From: Tritrichomonas musculus
Lineage: Eukaryota; Parabasalia; Tritrichomonadida; Tritrichomonadidae
NCBI GenBank assembly: GCA_039105265.1
Contig: JAPFFF010000207.1
Span: 1 to 31,306 of the forward strand
Length of the DNA stretch: 31,306 nt
Direction of reading: 5' to 3'
Shown in pieces: positions 27,423 to 31,306 of the stretch. The notes under the pieces were generated by a model, which worked only from the letters and a program-made list of their open reading frames with translations, was not told where the DNA came from and did not search any database. Position numbers and translations under genes: made by a program. Every line of letters starts with the position of its first letter. Position 1 is the first letter of the stretch.

Positions 27423-30416
27423 TCAAGTATAGTTATGATTCAATCTATAGGATCTATTGACACTTTTTATCACTTTCTTTGCCTGTGAATGCGCATTCAA
27501 AGGAGGCAATTTAAGCGATGCAAACTCACCAGGCTGAACTTGTCTACGCGCTGTAAGAGGCATCGTTACAGCAGTAGGAATGTTCCTCCTTTTTACAAGC
27601 GGGTTCCGCCTATTCAAACTATCCAAGCTCTTGTTCACATTGATATGCAGTTGGTTGGCCAAGGATTGGTTGAGGTTACTTTTCAATCTGTGTCCACAAC
27701 CACCATTTTCATCATAATTCTTTCTTTTTACGTTTCTATTCAAACTATGCGTCATATCAAATTGATTTTCACCCTCATTATCAGTCGCTCCTTCATCAAA
27801 TTCAGAAGACACCATTTTTTGACTCAAATCTAAATTATCTAAATTATCATCATTTAAATCGGTTATAATGTCACCTGCCACTTTTCCACCAATGAATTCA
27901 TTTCTACTTTCTACTTTTTCATTTCTACTTTCCACTTTTTCACTTCGATTTTCAAGAGTTTTTATTTCACCTTGATTTGACCTTTGCATTTTGGCAAAAT
28001 CTCTACTATTGGCCATACTTGTTTTCCGACGATAGAGAATTTTTGAACGCTGTTTGTTTGTTGCCAATTCCAGCTCATTTTCCAGTTTTTCAATCCTTCG
28101 AGTTAGGACTTCAATTCCTTCTTTTTTTGCCTTTTCATGTTCTAACCGTTTGGCGTCGTGGTTCTTCTTCAGCATCTCCATTTCATCGCGGTGCCTCTTT
28201 TTCATTGCCTTGAGAGCGCTCTCGTAGTCCATTCTCATCTGGATGCTGTTTGAGAGCACCTCTTTTCTCTCTATCTCGTTCGCCCTCTTCTCGACAGCGC
28301 GCGCCTCCTCGTACTTCTTCTGGGAGAGGAGGAAGGCTGCCTGACGGCGGAGCTCTCGGAGCAGCGTCGAGCTTCTGTTGTACCGACGAAGACGCTTCTC
28401 TTTCTTGTAGTTGTCGCTCTTCAAGTCGACCTTCTTGTTGAGAACTGACCTGTTCACAACGCGGCTGATTGGAAGACGGATGATCTCTGACGAAGTCTTC
28501 GCAACGCGCTTCTTCCTCTTGCTGCGCCGCCGGACAAACTGAACGTGCTGCTCGTTCGCTGCTGCGCCGCTCACAGCTGACTGCGAGCTGCACTCTTCGT
28601 CGTCTTGGAGGTCGCTGTCCGAGTAGTAGCTGTAGTAGCTGTAGCCAGCAGCATCCACATTGTATGAGCTGCTGCTTGTCTCGCTGCCAAAGACTGACAC
28701 GCCTTCTGACGAGTAGTCAATGTTCACGCTGCCGCTGGATTCTTGGCCTAGAAATGCCTCAACAACGTCGTTTTGGTCGCTGCTTAGATAACTGACATTG
28801 TTGGCTGGACTTTGATCGCTGCTCAGCATTGAATTGCTGCAAACAGAGTCACTTTCTTGATCACTTCTATTTTCTTGATCACTTCTATTTTCTTGATCAC
28901 TTCTATTTTCTTGATCACTTCTATTTTCTTGATCACTTCTATTTTCTTGATCACTTCTATTTTCTTGATCATTCATGCTTTTGTGATCTGATTCACTGAG
29001 TTCTTTGATGGAGTCTTCGCCACTTTCATTGATCTCGCTGTTATTTTCATTGCTGTCTAGTAATGGCTCAAGTATGCTTTTAGTAGTGCTTGGGTTGCTG
29101 TTGACGTCCTCATCACTGCTTTCATTATTAAAACTGTGATCACTGTTCAGAATTGAATTGCTTCTGGTTTTGTGATCACTGCCTATAATTAGATCACTAT
29201 CAATAATTTGATCACCACTAATAATTGGTTCACTGTCAATATCTTCATTGCCTATATCATTACTGCCCTGGTCTTCGACATCTGAATCCTTTTCTGAGCT
29301 TAGAACGGTGCTTGAATTCATTATATCATTTTTGCTTTTAATTGATTCGTGATCACTGTCATTGCTTTCTTCACACTCTTTCTTAACTGATGTACTGCTT
29401 TTACTATCTGCTTCCCTCTCTCTGTTAATTGAATTACTACTACTATAGATACTAGATTTTCTTCTTTTCTTTGATGTACCATGCTTATTGTTATAATCTG
29501 CTTTTTTATTCTTATCAGTTAAACTGTGGCTGTCATTGGAGTATGATTCATTTTGATTCGTATCATCATTAATAGTGTTTGTCATTTCAGAATTTAAATC
29601 TGTTTCACTGTCATTTTTATCCATATTTTGATAAGTATCGCCATATATATTTCTTTGTAAAAAACATTCATTTTCACTTTTTTCTATATTTTCAACATTT
29701 TCTTCTTCAGTCCATTCATGCTCAAATGATTTGAGTTCTTTTTTATGCTTTTCTTTTAATTTTTGAGTTTGACTTCGGAATTCATTCGCCATATTTGCTT
29801 CTTGAACTGTAATTCGCTCCTGAAGATCGTATAATTCATTTCTCGCTTGATCTAACCGATTTTGTATATTTCTAATTTGATTATTAGAAGCTTGATTAAC
29901 AAGTCTCTCCGATTGAAGACTATTAAGAATAGTAATTGCTTCATCAGCCCTACGTGAAAGATCTGATAGACCTTCAATAATGGAAGTATCACGTACTGAG
30001 CGAAGATTTTTAATGAGGTCTGGAATTATTTCTTGTTTGATTCGGCCAGAAACTTTGGGATTTGATAAATTTACTTTACCAAGAACAATATTTTCTGTCC
30101 ATGAGGAAACTAAATCATCTTCATATTTGCCATTATCTTGGATAGAATTGCCTAAAATACTTTGGGATTTTGTTTCTGAAATAATATTATCTTCTTCGTT
30201 TTTATATTTTTCGTCTTTGATAACACTATTATTAAAAATAGAGTCTTGATTTGTGCTATTAGTTGAAACCGAACTCTTCATACTTGGAGGGGTTCTATGA
30301 TTGCTATTTCGAACTCTTTTTTTTGGCCTTTTAGGCGCTGTAATACGTCGAACAGGAGATCCTTGCGTATATATTGGACGAGATTCTTTGCAACTCGGAA
30401 AAATGGGAAAGATCAT
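27423..30416 (-). CDS. Large coiled-coil protein with Ser/Asp/Asn-rich centre
   Basis: A 997-residue product with no domain I can name. A basic, Pro/Ser-rich N-terminus (RRITAPKRPKKR at 23-34) is followed by a helical region (about 115-240) that includes VNLSNPKVSGRIKQEIIPDL and a coiled coil. Residues about 240-620 are acidic, Ser/Asn/Asp-rich and probably disordered, with six DQENRS repeats near 480-520. A second strong coiled coil (about 670-790) begins with LLRELRRQAAFLLSQKKYEE and ends in a basic tail. This plan suggests a cytoskeletal or scaffold protein, but that is inference. GC content changes abruptly within the ORF: 65% in the line at 28321 and 18% in the line at 29641. ATG at 30416 has TCACA on the minus strand at 30425-30429, a good initiator. 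The stop is TGA, so TGA is a normal stop codon here. Confidence 0.8.
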   Translation of the reverse strand: MIFPIFPSCKESRPIYTQGSPVRRITAPKRPKKRVRNSNHRTPPSMKSSVSTNSTNQDSIFNNSVIKDEKYKNEEDNIISETKSQSILGNSIQDNGKYEDDLVSSWTENIVLGKVNLSNPKVSGRIKQEIIPDLIKNLRSVRDTSIIEGLSDLSRRADEAITILNSLQSERLVNQASNNQIRNIQNRLDQARNELYDLQERITVQEANMANEFRSQTQKLKEKHKKELKSFEHEWTEEENVENIEKSENECFLQRNIYGDTYQNMDKNDSETDLNSEMTNTINDDTNQNESYSNDSHSLTDKNKKADYNNKHGTSKKRRKSSIYSSSNSINREREADSKSSTSVKKECEESNDSDHESIKSKNDIMNSSTVLSSEKDSDVEDQGSNDIGNEDIDSEPIISGDQIIDSDLIIGSDHKTRSNSILNSDHSFNNESSDEDVNSNPSTTKSILEPLLDSNENNSEINESGEDSIKELSESDHKSMNDQENRSDQENRSDQENRSDQENRSDQENRSDQENRSDQESDSVCSNSMLSSDQSPANNVSYLSSDQNDVVEAFLGQESSGSVNIDYSSEGVSVFGSETSSSSYNVDAAGYSYYSYYSDSDLQDDEECSSQSAVSGAAANEQHVQFVRRRSKRKKRVAKTSSEIIRLPISRVVNRSVLNKKVDLKSDNYKKEKRLRRYNRSSTLLRELRRQAAFLLSQKKYEEARAVEKRANEIERKEVLSNSIQMRMDYESALKAMKKRHRDEMEMLKKNHDAKRLEHEKAKKEGIEVLTRRIEKLENELELATNKQRSKILYRRKTSMANSRDFAKMQRSNQGEIKTLENRSEKVESRNEKVESRNEFIGGKVAGDIITDLNDDNLDNLDLSQKMVSSEFDEGATDNEGENQFDMTHSLNRNVKRKNYDENGGCGHRLKSNLNQSLANQLHINVNKSLDSLNRRNPLVKRRNIPTAVTMPLTARRQVQPGEFASLKLPPLNAHSQAKKVIKSVNRSYRLNHNYT
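28854..28979 (-). repeat. 18-bp in-frame tandem repeat (DQENRS)
   Basis: TTCTTGATCACTTCTATT repeats at 28854, 28872, 28890, 28908, 28926 and 28944, with a diverging seventh at 28962. On the coding strand this gives six identical DQENRS units next to DQESDS. The nucleotide copies are identical, so expansion is recent and length polymorphism between strains is likely. Confidence 0.95.
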
Positions 30417-30952
30417 ATAGAAAATGTGATGAATTCAAAATTAAGAGAAAAAATTTTTCTTTCAATTTTTGAATATCATATTATTTATTTTTTTATGAAA
30501 AACCCCCTTCATTTTATTTCTTATTATTTTAAACAATATATATATATGAAATCATTTTCATCGACAAAAATAAAAAATATAATTTTTTTATATTCAAATC
30601 ATTTTTTAATATATAACATATTTTTGGCATATACCCTTACATAGTTATACTAGTATGCTTTAAAATTTAGTAAATTACCTAAATCTTCATTGATGTCATT
30701 AAATTATGGAAAAGATTCTAAGATTCTGCATAATTTTGATTGTTGCAAATAGTGGCAATTGCTATTTAAATCCAATTTTGCTGTTTAATTATTGAGAAAT
30801 CAAAGTCGTGAAAATGGGAGCTATAGCTATTTATTGATCAAAATAAGATCACTTATTCAAAATTTTGTTAAAAACAATTGAAATAATTTCAATTGAAAAC
30901 TTGAAAAAGTTCAAAATTTTCAAATATTTAGAAATAGATTATTTTTTTCTCA
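30417..30952. promoter_or_regulatory. Divergent intergenic region
   Basis: This 536-bp AT-rich region lies between the coiled-coil gene (minus) and the PH-like gene (plus). It holds TCACA on the minus strand at 30425-30429 as the likely initiator of the former, and CTCA directly before the ATG of the latter. No RNA gene or further ORF is convincing. Confidence 0.45.
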
Positions 30953-31306
30953 ATGACTACAACAAATGGATGGTACTGCAAAATGAAAACGCCCAAAGAT
31001 GAACCTCAAATACGGTGGATAACTACAGAAAATTATCATCTTTTATTTTTCGAAAATAAAGCCGATAAAGATCCCGTTAATGTATTTCATATTGATGGCT
31101 TGAATTTATCCGACGCTCTTGGTGAAATTGAACAATACCATTCAGTTAAGGTAAAAGTTTCTCATTCATGTGAAATTCCATTTTTTTATATAATTACACC
31201 AAATCAATTTGACATTCAAGCAATAATAAAAATGATTACTGATACTCAAAAAAGTTGGAAAGAGAGCCTCAATTCTAATTCTGCAGAAAAAGGTAATAAT
31301 ACATTT
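30953..31306 (+). CDS. PH-like domain protein, partial (runs off right edge)
   Basis: 118 open codons start at ATG 30953 and reach the window end. The first about 105 residues look like a pleckstrin-homology-type domain. Evidence is the initial GWYCKMKT strand, RWITTENYHLLFFENKADKD in the place of the RWFxL...LxYY strands, a short middle, and a closing amphipathic helix (FDIQAIIKMITDTQKSWKES). PH domains bind phosphoinositides or proteins at membranes. The call rests on pattern only; the basic phosphoinositide-binding cluster is not obvious. The ATG directly follows TCA, as in the TRAPPC8-like gene. Confidence 0.55.
   Translation, partial: MTTTNGWYCKMKTPKDEPQIRWITTENYHLLFFENKADKDPVNVFHIDGLNLSDALGEIEQYHSVKVKVSHSCEIPFFYIITPNQFDIQAIIKMITDTQKSWKESLNSNSAEKGNNTF

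Noticed and set aside
28183-28593. 136-codon minus-strand ORF in the GC-rich patch
   Set aside because: It is an alternative frame of the 997-residue gene that stays open because stops are rare in GC-rich DNA.

Overview
The window looks like nuclear DNA of a parabasalid protist, most likely a Tritrichomonas-type trichomonad. The reasons are uninterrupted long ORFs without visible introns, very AT-rich spacers, Asn-rich tracts, and short promoters. Four of the seven genes carry a trichomonad-style initiator (TCA-pyrimidine-A/T) shortly before the ATG, and two more have TCA next to it. The protein families also fit: a BTB protein, a tandem pseudokinase, a divergent Rab and large coiled-coil proteins. 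The species assignment is inference.

Layout. Positions 1-7757 hold three genes: a partial BTB/POZ gene (minus), a 1533-residue TRAPPC8/Trs85-like gene (plus) that shares a 34-bp spacer with it, and a convergent 703-residue tandem pseudokinase gene (minus). Positions 7758-25428 are a 17.7-kb stretch with no intact gene, made largely of nested non-coding mobile DNA. Positions 25429-30416 hold three minus-strand genes: a low-molecular-weight tyrosine phosphatase with a long N-terminal extension, a Rab-like GTPase, and a 997-residue coiled-coil protein. A divergent plus-strand gene with a PH-like start runs off the right edge.

The gene-poor region is the main interest. Two direct copies (9290-11154 and 13659-20319) of one element have Helitron-like ends: a TC-starting 5' end after a host A, no terminal inverted repeat, and a 12-bp-stem hairpin 10 nt before a CTTG end followed by T. 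Each carries GC-rich tandem hairpin repeats. Copy 1 has one 122-bp unit plus about four 123-bp units. Copy 2 has about 48 near-identical 122-bp units plus the same four 123-bp units. So a 122-bp double-hairpin satellite has grown inside a mobile element.

Copy 1 lies inside a roughly 950-bp element (X1), which was also hit by a 667-bp element (Z) and a 986-bp element with an 11-bp target duplication (N). A second, inverted X copy (X2) lies inside Helitron copy 1 and serves as an internal record of the empty sites. Further right, a 407-bp element with a 10-bp target duplication (W) sits inside a 1.8-kb element with inverted ends (V), and carries a short coding-looking fragment.

Two host genes (TRAPPC8-like and the 997-residue gene) contain sharply bounded GC-rich blocks inside AT-rich reading frames. 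By hand count, single 60-nt lines range from 18% to 65% GC within one ORF.

The genes do not form one pathway. TRAPPC8-like and Rab both belong to membrane traffic, and the others are signalling or structural proteins.
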